Of a stretch of 64,000 nt of DNA, positions 29,174-38,629 are shown one piece after another (the first letter of the stretch is position 1; the number at the start of each line of letters is the position of its first letter). The notes under the pieces are model-generated. The model did not search any database. It saw only the letters and a program-made list of their open reading frames with translations, and was not told the origin of the DNA. The position numbers and the translations under genes were made by a program. The stretch is taken from the NCBI GenBank assembly GCA_024402335.1, contig JAKSTZ010000006.1, positions 1-64,000 on the forward strand. The letters are read 5' to 3'. This stretch comes from Bacteroidales bacterium. Its GTDB lineage: Bacteria > Bacteroidota > Bacteroidia > Bacteroidales > UBA1715.

Positions 29174-29887
29174 ATGTATATGAAACGATTGATCCAATTA
29201 GTAATTTGTTTGAGTATTCTTACAACTAGTGCATTCGCAAAAGGTGGAATAGGGGAAAAATTCTTCTTCCAATTGGGTGGAACTGTAGGTGCCGATGTTA
29301 TGAATATGAGTGGTGTATTCTGTAAGGATGCTGAAGCAAAAGGTATAGAACCAATAGAATTTTCAAGTTTGAATGTGAACTTTGCAACTATTTCATTTGT
29401 AGGTCGTGCAAATTTCCTTGAAATATCAAATAACTCATCATTGTCGTTGGCATTCCGTCCTGCAATCAGTATTGGTCGTGCTATGAATGATTTGGGAAGC
29501 AACTCTTCTATGATTCGTCTTCCTTTAACAATTGGTTTTAACTCAGGTGCTTCTGCAACAGTTGCAACAAGAGCAAAAACAGGTTTCTCATTTGACTTAG
29601 GAGCGGAATTTATTCAATATCCACTTGGAAATGCTGTAGATGTTTGTAGAAACGAAGGTGGTCAAGTATTGAATGTTAAAATGAATTGGATTCAACCAGT
29701 TGCAGTTGTAGGTGTTAAATTCTTCGGAAAGAAATATCTATGTAAAGAATTAAACTTTAAAGCTTGCTTCATGTCAATGGGTTCAATTGACAATAAAACT
29801 GCAATTGACTCTAACTTGTATGGAACAATCTATGACTGGCAATCAGTTGGCTTGATGGTTTCATTCTTGCAATATTTGAATTATTAA
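29174..29887 (+). CDS. Secreted beta-rich protein, probable outer-membrane barrel (copy 2)
   Basis: 237 residues; signal peptide MKRLIQLVICLSILTTSAFA (the Met at 29180 may be the true start). The mature part is Gly/Ser/Asn-rich with alternating strands (SLSLAFRPAISIGRAMND, SMIRLPLTIGFNSG). It resembles the preceding gene over its whole length, most clearly at the C-terminus, so the two are diverged tandem copies. Function unknown. A strong terminator follows, closing the three-gene secreted-protein unit. Confidence 0.7.
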   Translation: MYMKRLIQLVICLSILTTSAFAKGGIGEKFFFQLGGTVGADVMNMSGVFCKDAEAKGIEPIEFSSLNVNFATISFVGRANFLEISNNSSLSLAFRPAISIGRAMNDLGSNSSMIRLPLTIGFNSGASATVATRAKTGFSFDLGAEFIQYPLGNAVDVCRNEGGQVLNVKMNWIQPVAVVGVKFFGKKYLCKELNFKACFMSMGSIDNKTAIDSNLYGTIYDWQSVGLMVSFLQYLNY

Positions 29888-29908
29888 TAGGATTATTTTT
29901 AATACTGT

Positions 29909-29936
29909 AATGCCGGGTGTTTCCCGGCATTTTTTG
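29909..29936 (+). terminator. Strong terminator after the barrel pair
   Basis: AATGCCGGG, loop TGTTT, CCCGGCATT, then a T-run. It ends only about 8 nt before the ATG of the aminotransferase gene. Confidence 0.93.
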
Positions 29937-29943
29937 TTTGTAT

Positions 29944-31260
29944 ATGGCACAATTTAATTTGTCGGAGTTTGGTTCGAAATCATTGGTTTTGTCACCAATT
30001 AACCAAATGACCGCTTCTTTTTCTAAGGATTTTCGTCAAGGAATAGATATTAACCTTGGTGTGGGGTATGTGAATGATGAAACTATTCCTCATAAAGAAT
30101 TAACAGAATGTTTTCAGTATGTGTTGGCTCATACCGATCAGTATAAAAATGCATTGAATTATGGATCTGCAGATGGTTCTGAAAATTTGCGTACTGCTAT
30201 TCGTAATTATTATATAAAGCATAATATAGGTTGTTTGGGAGCAGACCGTATGGCTAAGAAATCTATCTGTGTAGGTGCAAATGGTGCGACAAGCCTACTT
30301 GATTCGTTTGCGTCGATTATGCCTAAGGGTATAGTGATTACGGCTGATCCTAATTACTATATTTATATTGAAACATTGGAACGTAATGGCTTTACGGTAC
30401 TAACTGTTCCTGAAGATACAGAAGGTATGCGCGTGGATTTGTTGGAAGACTTGATACAAAATATAGATGTAAATCAATTAAGCTTCTTATACATTGTAAC
30501 TGTAAACAATCCTTCTTCAATTATTATGAGTAATGCAAGACGACAAGCAATTGTTCGTTTGATTACTAAAGTTGGACGTGCTGCAGGAAAGAAGATCCCG
30601 ATGATATTTGATAAGGCTTACGAAGACATCATTTTTGATACAACAATAGAACCGGTTGAATCGGGTATGTTGTATGATGAAGATGGATTAGTGGTTGAGT
30701 TGGGTACGCTTTCTAAAATAATTGCTCCTGCTTTGCGTATAGGTTATGCCATTTCCGATGATACGGATATCATGCGTGCGTTGATACAAAAAACAGGAGA
30801 TATAGGCTTCTCTGCACCTCTAATTAATCAAGAAATGTCTGCTCGTTTCATCGACACTTATATTTCGAATCATGCGTTAGCTGTACGTGATGGTTATAGA
30901 CGTAAGGCAGACTTCTTAAAAAAATGTATAGAAGAGAATTTAGGTCCTTATTTGGAACGATATTCCGGCGGACAGGCTGGTTTTTATTTTTATCTAACCT
31001 TTAAGGAAATTGAAACGCATTCGCAATCGTCGTTCTTTAAGTTTCTCTCAAGAACAACTGGAGATAGTACAATAGACGGCAATCCTAAAAATCCACGTTT
31101 GGTATATGTTCCGGGAAATATTTGTGTCTCGCAAACGAGTAAAACAAAAGAAGTTGGGAATAGGCAATTACGAATTTCCTATGGCTTTGAGGATATTCCA
31201 GTGTTGGAGCGTGCAATCTTATTAATGAAAGAAGCCGCTCTATATGCTAATAAGCAATAA
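29944..31260 (+). CDS. PLP-dependent aminotransferase, class I/II
   Basis: 438-residue fold-type I PLP enzyme. The Schiff-base lysine is K258 in GTLSKIIAPALRIGYA. Other marks are the NYGSADGSENLRTAIRNYY motif, GANGATSLLDSF for the phosphate cup, VNNPSS in place of NPTG, and FDKAYEDI for the ring-stacking Asp/Tyr. It resembles the aminotransferase/HTH-less MocR-type and valine-pyruvate groups, but the substrate is unclear. A longer frame from 29917 would start inside the terminator hairpin, so the ATG at 29944 is used. The gene converges on DUF4491 with a 5-nt gap. Confidence 0.9.
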   Translation: MAQFNLSEFGSKSLVLSPINQMTASFSKDFRQGIDINLGVGYVNDETIPHKELTECFQYVLAHTDQYKNALNYGSADGSENLRTAIRNYYIKHNIGCLGADRMAKKSICVGANGATSLLDSFASIMPKGIVITADPNYYIYIETLERNGFTVLTVPEDTEGMRVDLLEDLIQNIDVNQLSFLYIVTVNNPSSIIMSNARRQAIVRLITKVGRAAGKKIPMIFDKAYEDIIFDTTIEPVESGMLYDEDGLVVELGTLSKIIAPALRIGYAISDDTDIMRALIQKTGDIGFSAPLINQEMSARFIDTYISNHALAVRDGYRRKADFLKKCIEENLGPYLERYSGGQAGFYFYLTFKEIETHSQSSFFKFLSRTTGDSTIDGNPKNPRLVYVPGNICVSQTSKTKEVGNRQLRISYGFEDIPVLERAILLMKEAALYANKQ

Positions 31261-31265
31261 GTAGA

Positions 31266-31568
31266 TTATTTTTTGTTGTAGTCGTCTTTACGCTTAGGAT
31301 TCATAGGAAACCATCCTTTGAGTACTCTTTCTCTTTGCTCGAACAATTCTAATATACTCCAAAGGCAAGAACAGCCAATTACGCCAAGTATTGGGCTCGT
31401 GACTTGATTTTCTATGAACAAAGATGCTGTAAGGAATATTATTCCGGCTACAAGAAATATCCACCAACAGTTTACGCCAAAATAGTATTCCATCTTAATA
31501 ACAATAGGGTGGAAAAAGCCGATGACAATAAAAGTTGCGATTGCAATAACGATACCGATAAAATTCAT
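31266..31568 (-). CDS. DUF4491 small membrane protein
   Basis: 100 residues, three hydrophobic segments: MNFIGIVIAIATFIVIGFFH, NCWWIFLVAGIIFLTASLFI and the SPILGVIGCSCLWSI region. Then comes a charged cytoplasmic tail with the family ending ELFEQRERVLKGWFPMNPKR. It matches DUF4491, small inner-membrane proteins found mainly in Bacteroidales; function unknown. The start lies 9 nt below the GH9 stop, so it is probably the second gene of that transcript. Confidence 0.87.
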   Translation of the reverse strand: MNFIGIVIAIATFIVIGFFHPIVIKMEYYFGVNCWWIFLVAGIIFLTASLFIENQVTSPILGVIGCSCLWSILELFEQRERVLKGWFPMNPKRKDDYNKK

Positions 31569-31577
31569 AGGTGGATA

Positions 31578-33458
31578 TTATTTAACAAATTTTGATAATA
31601 AACGAAGATATTGAACTTGGTAGCCGCCGCTAACTTCACTTACCGACCAAGAGTTTATAGGCCAACCGTTGTTCATATCCAAATATGACTTTTGTGCAGG
31701 TTGTCCAATTAATGGTTTTACGTCTATTTCGTAACAACGTGCATTGTTGTATTCGTTTCCGCAGTTGTTTGGACAACATTGATCCCATGCATATTCTATG
31801 TTTGGTCCGCCACAAAGGAATCCTGGTGCTGGTCCGTATGTAGAGACACCAGCTTCGTCCCATTTCTTGTTACCTTCTGTAAACCAACCGTGATAGATTT
31901 GGCGAACGCTGTTTTCTGCTCCATATTGTCCCATGTTTGTAAGGTAACATTTGTTAAGAGGATTTACGCCGTGTAGATAATGTACATATCGTAGTGCATA
32001 TTCAAAGGCATCATTATGGATTTCTGGCATAATGTTGTATTGGACAAGATTGTAATATATACAGCCTTGTTTTGCTTTAGTTCCGTTGCTTCCCCAAACG
32101 TAGTCTTTTTGGAATGCTAAATATGGATCGTCATCAGCTTTGATTGCAAATAAATTGAAAATTGTATCAGTAGCACGTTCATATACGGCTTTGATATGGC
32201 TTGTTATTTCTGGTTTCGCATTTTTTAGAGAAGTGTAGTATAAAAGCATGTCTTGGTTTACTTCACCGAATGGAAATACCAAAATCCAATCAACCATGCG
32301 GGCGATTTTGTAGTTTGTTTCGAAAAATACTTTGTATTTGTTGTGATCGGTTGCATCATATAATCGAAGAGCTGCAAGCAATTTCTTTTCTGCACGAGTT
32401 AAATCGTCGCATTCTTGTTGTCCTGCAGCTAAGCCTGCAGTACCATGTTCGTTACTATTATTGTAGAAAAGCACGTCTGGATTTTTTTCTGCCCAATCCC
32501 ATGCTTTTATAGCGGCGGTTTGTAGTTTTTGGGCAAAATCCTTATCGTATTGCTTGAATATTTTTGCTCCGTAAGCGTATGCGGCAGCTGCCGATAGAGC
32601 AGAAGAAGTACTTGGACCGCCCCAATAACTTGGCTCGTTACAAGCCGATGGAGGAGTCGCTTCGTGTGAACCTACAACAGCAACAACACTACCGTCTTCG
32701 AATTGTAAGCGAAGAAGGTGCTCTAAACCAAATCGAACTTCATCAATTATATCTGGAATTCCATTACCCGATTCCGGAATATTGAAATCGTCAGTCCATG
32801 CAGCAGGATTTTCTTCGTAAGAAAGAAGAAGGTATTGAATGTAATCGCACGTCCAGTTAGTGTAGCGGTTGAAATCACCGGCATCGTACCAGCCGCCATG
32901 TACATCCATTTCTGTGGAAGCATCATCTTTTTTCATGAAGTTTCTCGCATTTTTGTCTTGCATAGGACCAAGGTGGCTTGCTTTGTCTGCCCAACCTTCA
33001 CCTGCAAATTGCATAGTTTTTTCGTATCCGGCACGTTGATAGTAGAAATAACGGAAAGCGTGTTTTAACGCTTCTTTATATACATTTTTGGAAATATCGA
33101 AAGTGTATGAAATTTCTTTCGTTTTAAGGTCTTTTATGTAATAAGAACCTTCTTGTTGGATTTGCGAAAAATCAAAACGCCAAACTTTGTCACCGCAAGT
33201 TGAGTCGATTTTTCCTTCTTTCCAAATGTTGGCAGAACCTTTAAAAACAGTTTTGTTTGTTTGTGCATCAATAACCGCAAATTTCTTTCCAGGAGTATAG
33301 TTTTCGTTGGCATCGTAGCCGATTTGCGGACTACGGATAATTGCAATTTTTTGTGCTTCAGGAAGATAACCGAATTGGTCGACGACTATATATTTTTGAG
33401 CAAAACTTGTTGATATACAAGCGAAAATAGTGAGGATGGAACAGAATAAGTGTTTCAT
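31578..33458 (-). CDS. Glycoside hydrolase family 9 (endoglucanase-like)
   Basis: 626 residues; signal peptide MKHLFCSILTIFACISTSFA. An N-terminal CelD-type Ig-like domain (about 22-122, starting KYIVVDQFGYLPEAQKIAII) precedes the (alpha/alpha)6 barrel. The catalytic base pair is in GGWYDAGDFNRYT (D192, D195), the late conserved His segment is HYLHGVNPLNKCYLTNMG, and the general acid is probably E608 in SWSVSEVSGG. It should cut beta-1,4-glucans or related beta-glucans in the periplasm or outside the cell. No SusCD pair, cellulosome dockerin or type IX C-terminal domain is present. The frame reaching 33488 is rejected since it precedes the signal peptide. Confidence 0.93.
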   Translation of the reverse strand: MKHLFCSILTIFACISTSFAQKYIVVDQFGYLPEAQKIAIIRSPQIGYDANENYTPGKKFAVIDAQTNKTVFKGSANIWKEGKIDSTCGDKVWRFDFSQIQQEGSYYIKDLKTKEISYTFDISKNVYKEALKHAFRYFYYQRAGYEKTMQFAGEGWADKASHLGPMQDKNARNFMKKDDASTEMDVHGGWYDAGDFNRYTNWTCDYIQYLLLSYEENPAAWTDDFNIPESGNGIPDIIDEVRFGLEHLLRLQFEDGSVVAVVGSHEATPPSACNEPSYWGGPSTSSALSAAAAYAYGAKIFKQYDKDFAQKLQTAAIKAWDWAEKNPDVLFYNNSNEHGTAGLAAGQQECDDLTRAEKKLLAALRLYDATDHNKYKVFFETNYKIARMVDWILVFPFGEVNQDMLLYYTSLKNAKPEITSHIKAVYERATDTIFNLFAIKADDDPYLAFQKDYVWGSNGTKAKQGCIYYNLVQYNIMPEIHNDAFEYALRYVHYLHGVNPLNKCYLTNMGQYGAENSVRQIYHGWFTEGNKKWDEAGVSTYGPAPGFLCGGPNIEYAWDQCCPNNCGNEYNNARCYEIDVKPLIGQPAQKSYLDMNNGWPINSWSVSEVSGGYQVQYLRLLSKFVK

Positions 33459-33477
33459 TGTATATTTAAAATTTGGG

Positions 33478-33485
33478 CAAATATA
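33478..33485 (-). promoter_or_regulatory. -7 element of the GH9-DUF4491 unit
   Basis: TATATTTG on the minus strand, 19 nt above the ATG at 33458; the upstream TTTG half is not found at normal spacing. Confidence 0.45.
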
Positions 33486-33623
33486 CAAATAAAGATGTAT
33501 ATAAAAAACGACGGCAAATGTGCATAGTATAAAATGTTGTTTATTATTTCTATTTGTTAATTGCGTTTCACAACTTGTTAATTAAAGCCATCTGTACTAT
33601 GTGCAAAGTCGCTGTCTAATTCG

Positions 33624-33631
33624 TATTTTTG
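33624..33631 (+). promoter_or_regulatory. -7 element of the mutS-pbp-ompA unit
   Basis: TATTTTTG, 22 nt above the GTG start of mutS. The upstream half is poor. AAGGGTAAGGAAG just before the GTG includes a purine-rich stretch that may act as a ribosome binding site. Confidence 0.5.
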
Positions 33632-33653
33632 ACATATTTTAAAGGGTAAGGAA

Positions 33654-36263
33654 GTGGCAAAGACAGAAACTCCAATGATGAAGCAATATAATCAGATGAA
33701 GGAAAAACATCCTGATGCTATATTGCTTTTCCGATGTGGCGATTTTTATGAAACGTATGCAAGTGATGCAGTGCGTGCATCAAAAATATTGGGTATCACA
33801 TTAACCCGTAGGTCGGCTGGTACGCCTAACGAGACAGAAATGGCAGGTTTCCCGTACCATGCATTGGATACTTATTTGCCGAAATTGGTTCGTGCCGGTC
33901 AGCGTGTTGCTATTTGCGAACAATTGGAGGATCCTTCTAAAACAAAGACATTGGTGAAACGTGGTATAACTGAATTGGTTACGCCGGGTGTTTCGTTGAG
34001 CGAAAGTGTTTTGGAAAATCGGGAAAATAATTTCCTTGCCGCTGTTCATTGTGACCAATCAACTGTTGGTGTAGCGTTTTTGGATATTTCCACTGGAGAG
34101 TTTTTAGTTGGTCAGGGCAGTGTGGAATATGTGGATAAACTTCTGAATAGTTTCCAACCTAAAGAATTACTTTACGATAGAATGCAAGAGCAATGGTTTA
34201 AGGATAATTACTATCGTGAAGGTGTTTGCATTAATAAACTCGATGATTGGATTTTTACCTCGGAGGCGGCAAATGATAAATTGCTTGCACAATTCGAGAC
34301 AACTTCTTTAAAAGGATTTGGAATACACGAGATGCATCAGGCGGTTATTGCGGCAGGTGCGATTTTATATTACCTCGATATTACCGAGCATAAGCTAACA
34401 AGTCATATTCGTAACATCGCAAGAATAGACCAAGATACGTATGTGTGGTTGGATAAATTCACAATTCGCAATTTGGAATTGTTGGGTTCCGATAATGTTG
34501 GGGCTAAGAATTTATTTTCGGTGCTCGACAATACGCGTACGCCTATGGGAGCACGTTTGCTTCGTCGTTGGATATCGTTGCCGTTACGAAAAATTGCGGA
34601 TATAAATGCCCGTCTTGAAGCTGTGCAATCGTTGGTGGAACAACCGGATGTGTTGGATGAACTTTCACAATTGCTGAAATCTATGTGCGACTTGGAGCGT
34701 GTAATTGCACGAGTTGCGACAAATAGAATCACACCTCGCGAGTTGTTGCAATTGCAACGAACGCTCGACGGAATAAATCCTATGAAGCATTTGTGTGAGC
34801 AGACCGGTAATGAATCGTTGTTGGCGTTTGCTCGACAATTAAATGCGTGTGAGGCGTTGTGCGAACGCATTGTAAAAGAAATTCAACCTGAAGCTCCGAA
34901 TGCGGTAAACAAAGGAAATGTTATTAATTCCGGCGTAAATGCAGAATTGGATTCTCTTCGTGAAATAGCCTACAATGGAAAAGATTATCTGTTGAAGATG
35001 CAGGAACGCGAGGAGGAACGTACGGGTATTCCTAAGGTAAAGATTGCGTTCAATAACGTGTTTGGCTATTATATAGAGGTTCGCAATACCCACAAAGATA
35101 AAGTTCCTGAAGATTGGATTCGTAAGCAGACATTGGTTGGCGCCGAACGATATATCACACAGGAGTTAAAGGAATATGAGGAAAAAATACTTGGTGCAGA
35201 ATCTCGAATAATGGAATTGGAACAAAGCATTTATTCTGCTTTGATTCAGAATGTTGCGAGTTATATAGCAACAATCCAGTTAGATGCAACCATTCTTGCG
35301 CAAATAGATTGTTTGTCGTCGTTCGCAATTATTTCAGTGAACAATAATTATGTACGCCCTATCGTTAACGATTCGATGGAGTTGGATATAAAAAATGGAC
35401 GACATCCGGTGATAGAAACAGAGATGGCGCCGGGAGAGAAGTATGTTGGTAATGATGTGTATTTAGATAATGAAAAGCAGCAAATTATCATTATCACAGG
35501 TCCTAATATGGCAGGTAAGTCAGCATTGTTACGCCAAACTGCTCTTATTGTTTTGATGGCTCAAATGGGATGTTTTGTTCCTGCCGATGCCGTAACAATG
35601 GGTATTGTAGATAAAGTGTTCACGCGTGTTGGTGCGTCCGATAATATTTCGCAAGGCGAGTCAACCTTTATGGTTGAAATGAATGAGGCTGCCAATATTC
35701 TAAATAATATGACAGATCGCAGTCTTGTCTTATTTGATGAACTTGGTCGTGGTACTAGTACATACGATGGTATTTCAATAGCGTGGGCAATTGTGGAATA
35801 TTTGCATGAATGTCCGAATGCAAAGCCAAAGACTTTGTTTGCGACCCATTATCATGAGTTAAATGAATTAGAGAAATCATTTAATCGAGTGAAAAATTTC
35901 AATGTTTCTGTTCGTGAACAAAACCATAAAGTAATATTTCTTAGAAAATTGGTTCCTGGTGGTAGTGAACATAGTTTTGGTATTCATGTCGCAAAAATGG
36001 CTGGTATGCCAAAAACAGTGGTCAGTCGTGCCAATGAAATATTGAAGGATTTGGAAGATGCCAGCAAGAATATGCAGACGCAGTCAAAGGTAATTCCTAC
36101 TGCGCCTTCAAAAAAAGAAGGCTATCAATTAAGTCTATTCCAATTGGATGATCCTTTGTTGGAAAAACTTCGTGATGAATTATTAGGATTGGAAATCAAT
36201 AGTTTAACTCCTATCGAAGCTTTAAATAAGTTGAACGAAATCAAAAAAATGTTAGAAGAGTAA
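33654..36263 (+). CDS. mutS: DNA mismatch repair protein MutS
   Basis: Mismatch sensor of 869 residues. The mismatch-reading Phe and Glu are in RCGDFYETY (F31, E33). Connector, lever and clamp domains follow, then the ABC-type ATPase with Walker [16 protein letters not shown] near 615, signature [15 protein letters not shown], Walker [17 protein letters not shown], and the FATHYHEL loop. The C-terminal tail carries the helix region used for dimer contact ([14 protein letters not shown]). Translation starts at GTG, giving the standard [20 protein letters not shown]. It is the head of a plus-strand unit; the PBP gene follows after 2 nt. Confidence 0.98.
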   Translation: MAKTETPMMKQYNQMKEKHPDAILLFRCGDFYETYASDAVRASKILGITLTRRSAGTPNETEMAGFPYHALDTYLPKLVRAGQRVAICEQLEDPSKTKTLVKRGITELVTPGVSLSESVLENRENNFLAAVHCDQSTVGVAFLDISTGEFLVGQGSVEYVDKLLNSFQPKELLYDRMQEQWFKDNYYREGVCINKLDDWIFTSEAANDKLLAQFETTSLKGFGIHEMHQAVIAAGAILYYLDITEHKLTSHIRNIARIDQDTYVWLDKFTIRNLELLGSDNVGAKNLFSVLDNTRTPMGARLLRRWISLPLRKIADINARLEAVQSLVEQPDVLDELSQLLKSMCDLERVIARVATNRITPRELLQLQRTLDGINPMKHLCEQTGNESLLAFARQLNACEALCERIVKEIQPEAPNAVNKGNVINSGVNAELDSLREIAYNGKDYLLKMQEREEERTGIPKVKIAFNNVFGYYIEVRNTHKDKVPEDWIRKQTLVGAERYITQELKEYEEKILGAESRIMELEQSIYSALIQNVASYIATIQLDATILAQIDCLSSFAIISVNNNYVRPIVNDSMELDIKNGRHPVIETEMAPGEKYVGNDVYLDNEKQQIIIITGPNMAGKSALLRQTALIVLMAQMGCFVPADAVTMGIVDKVFTRVGASDNISQGESTFMVEMNEAANILNNMTDRSLVLFDELGRGTSTYDGISIAWAIVEYLHECPNAKPKTLFATHYHELNELEKSFNRVKNFNVSVREQNHKVIFLRKLVPGGSEHSFGIHVAKMAGMPKTVVSRANEILKDLEDASKNMQTQSKVIPTAPSKKEGYQLSLFQLDDPLLEKLRDELLGLEINSLTPIEALNKLNEIKKMLEE

Positions 36264-36265
36264 TT

Positions 36266-38605
36266 ATGAAGTTCGAGTGGAAAAATTGCATGCGGGCGAT
36301 TTGGAAAGGTTTTACTTCCATTTTTCGTTGGTTTTTTGCTGTAGGTAAGCCTATATATGTAAAGGCGTATCGTTGGCTTTTGTTTGTACTATTTTTGTTT
36401 TTCCTATATGTATTGGCTGTAGAGGTAAATTTTTGTAATCTATTTGGTTATTCACCTTCTATTCGAGATTTAAAAAGTCCAAAACAATGTGTTGCTTCGG
36501 AAGTTTATGCACGAGATGGCCGATTATTGGGTAAGTTTTTCTATGAAAATAGAACTCCGGTAAAATATGAGGATTTGTCTCCGTTATTGATAAAGACGTT
36601 GATTGCGACGGAAGACACTCGTTTCTATCAACATCATGGCATAGATTTTCGTGCTCTACTTCCTGTTTTAAAGGATATGATAAACGGAAATCCTCGCGGT
36701 GGAAGTACAATTACGCAGCAGTTGGTTAAAAATCTATTTAAGACTCGTAAGCAGGATCATGGATTATTGGGTAAAATTCCTGGGGTAAAAATGTTCGTGA
36801 TAAAATCTAAAGAATGGATTTCGGCTGTTCGAATAGAAATGCATTTTTCAAAAGAAGAATTACTTACACTTTATTTTAATACAGTTGATTTTGGTAGTAA
36901 TTCTTATGGAATTATGGCAGCGTCGAAGACGTACTTTAATAAGTTGCCTAAGGATTTAACGGCAAACGAATGTGCAGTGTTGGTCGGTATGCTTAAGGCG
37001 CCAACGGCTTATAGTCCGGTGTTGAATCCAAAACGTTCATTGGGTAGACGTAATGTTGTTCTATCAATTATGAAACGAGAAAATGTAATATCTGCTTCAG
37101 AATATGATTCTTTGGTAGAAAAACCAATAGAGTTGCAATATAAAGTTGAATCGCCAAGTGAAGGTATTGCAAACTATTTCCGACAGGCGGTATATGCTTA
37201 TTTAAAGCCATGGTTAAAGGAAAATGATATAGATATCTTTTCCGATGGATTGAAGATTTATACCACGTTGGATTACAATATGCAATTGTATGCGGAAGAT
37301 GCTATGTCTCAGAATATGAAGCGCGTACAAAAACAATTTGATGCTCATTGGAAAGGGCAAAATCCATGGATAGATGGCAATAAGAATGAGATACCGAATT
37401 TCATAGATAAAGTTGTACGTCAGTCGTGGTATTATAGTCGTTTATCGGCAAAATATAATGGTAATAAAGATTCTATCAATTATTACATTAATCTAAAGCG
37501 TCCGCAGAAATTATTCTCATGGAATGGTGATATAGATACGGTTTGTAGTTTTGTTGAAGCTACAAATTATTTGAAACGCTTGTTGCATAGCGGTATGGTT
37601 GCTATTGAACCAGAAACAGGTGCAATTCGAGCGTACGTGGGTGGTTTGGATTTCGATAATTTTAAATATGACAATGTTCGTTCTATGCGTCAACCGGGAT
37701 CGTCGTTTAAGACATTGGTTTATACTGCAGCTATGGCAAATGGATGGTCGCCTTGCGATAGCTTGGTAGATGCTCCGATGACGATTCGGTATGTGGAAAA
37801 AGGCGAGAAGAAAACATGGGTGCCTCGTAATGCTGATAGAACCTATGTCGGTGGCAATGTAGGATTGAAATATGCATTCGCCCATTCGTTAAATACCATA
37901 AGTGTTCAGTTGACTCAGAAAATTGGTGTAGAGAAGGTTATTGATATGGCTCATAAAATGGGGATAAAGTCTCCGTTAGATACTGTTCCTTCTATTTGTT
38001 TAGGTTCAAGTGATGTGTCGTTGTTGGAATTAACGGATTCGTATTGCCCAATATTAAATAATGGCTATCGTGTTGAACCAATGTTTGTTACGAAAATAGA
38101 AGACCATGACGGAAATCTAATCAAGTCTTTTGAACCAGAGCGTGAAAAAGTTTTGGATTCTGTTACGGTTTTCTTGATGCAACAAATGTTTATTGCATCA
38201 CTTCGTGAACCGTATGGAACAACACAAAATTTGTTCAGTTACAAGTTATTTAACTATGATACTGATTTTGGTGGCAAAACGGGTACTTCATCTAATTATT
38301 CCGATGGTTGGTTTGTAGGCGTTTCTCCTCATTTAGTTGTTGGTACTTGGGTTGGAGCAGAGGAACGTTGTGTACATTTCCGTACATCGGCTTTGGGCGA
38401 AGGTGGAAAAACTGCTTTGCCAATGTTTGGATTGTTTATGGAGAAAGTAATAGCAGATACTAATTATAGTTGTTATAGGGATAGATTTCCACGTTACATG
38501 CGTGGTTTATCTAATCGTCCATATTCTTGTCAAACACCGTATGTACCAAAAACGGAGAATGCTGAAGCTGATTCTTTAGGACATGTCGATGGCGTTGACG
38601 ATTAG
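36266..38605 (+). CDS. Class A penicillin-binding protein 1A-like (glycosyltransferase/transpeptidase)
   Basis: Bifunctional peptidoglycan synthase of 779 residues, anchored by one TM helix (about 36-54). The GT51 domain has the catalytic Glu in ATEDTRFYQHHGID (E116), then RGGSTITQQLVKN. The transpeptidase domain has SSFK (S479, K482), SLN in FAHSLNTISV, and KTG (K671) in GGKTGTSSNYSDGWF. All active-site motifs are intact. It starts 2 nt after mutS, an unusual partner, so both levels would rise together. The short C-terminal tail is acidic. Confidence 0.95.
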   Translation: MKFEWKNCMRAIWKGFTSIFRWFFAVGKPIYVKAYRWLLFVLFLFFLYVLAVEVNFCNLFGYSPSIRDLKSPKQCVASEVYARDGRLLGKFFYENRTPVKYEDLSPLLIKTLIATEDTRFYQHHGIDFRALLPVLKDMINGNPRGGSTITQQLVKNLFKTRKQDHGLLGKIPGVKMFVIKSKEWISAVRIEMHFSKEELLTLYFNTVDFGSNSYGIMAASKTYFNKLPKDLTANECAVLVGMLKAPTAYSPVLNPKRSLGRRNVVLSIMKRENVISASEYDSLVEKPIELQYKVESPSEGIANYFRQAVYAYLKPWLKENDIDIFSDGLKIYTTLDYNMQLYAEDAMSQNMKRVQKQFDAHWKGQNPWIDGNKNEIPNFIDKVVRQSWYYSRLSAKYNGNKDSINYYINLKRPQKLFSWNGDIDTVCSFVEATNYLKRLLHSGMVAIEPETGAIRAYVGGLDFDNFKYDNVRSMRQPGSSFKTLVYTAAMANGWSPCDSLVDAPMTIRYVEKGEKKTWVPRNADRTYVGGNVGLKYAFAHSLNTISVQLTQKIGVEKVIDMAHKMGIKSPLDTVPSICLGSSDVSLLELTDSYCPILNNGYRVEPMFVTKIEDHDGNLIKSFEPEREKVLDSVTVFLMQQMFIASLREPYGTTQNLFSYKLFNYDTDFGGKTGTSSNYSDGWFVGVSPHLVVGTWVGAEERCVHFRTSALGEGGKTALPMFGLFMEKVIADTNYSCYRDRFPRYMRGLSNRPYSCQTPYVPKTENAEADSLGHVDGVDD

Positions 38606-38629
38606 GTATCTGTTCTAATTTGATGTAAT

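Noticed and set aside
29917-29943. Longer N-terminus for the aminotransferase
   Set aside because: The added nine codons lie in the terminator hairpin and T-run; MAQFNLSEFG at 29944 is a normal start.
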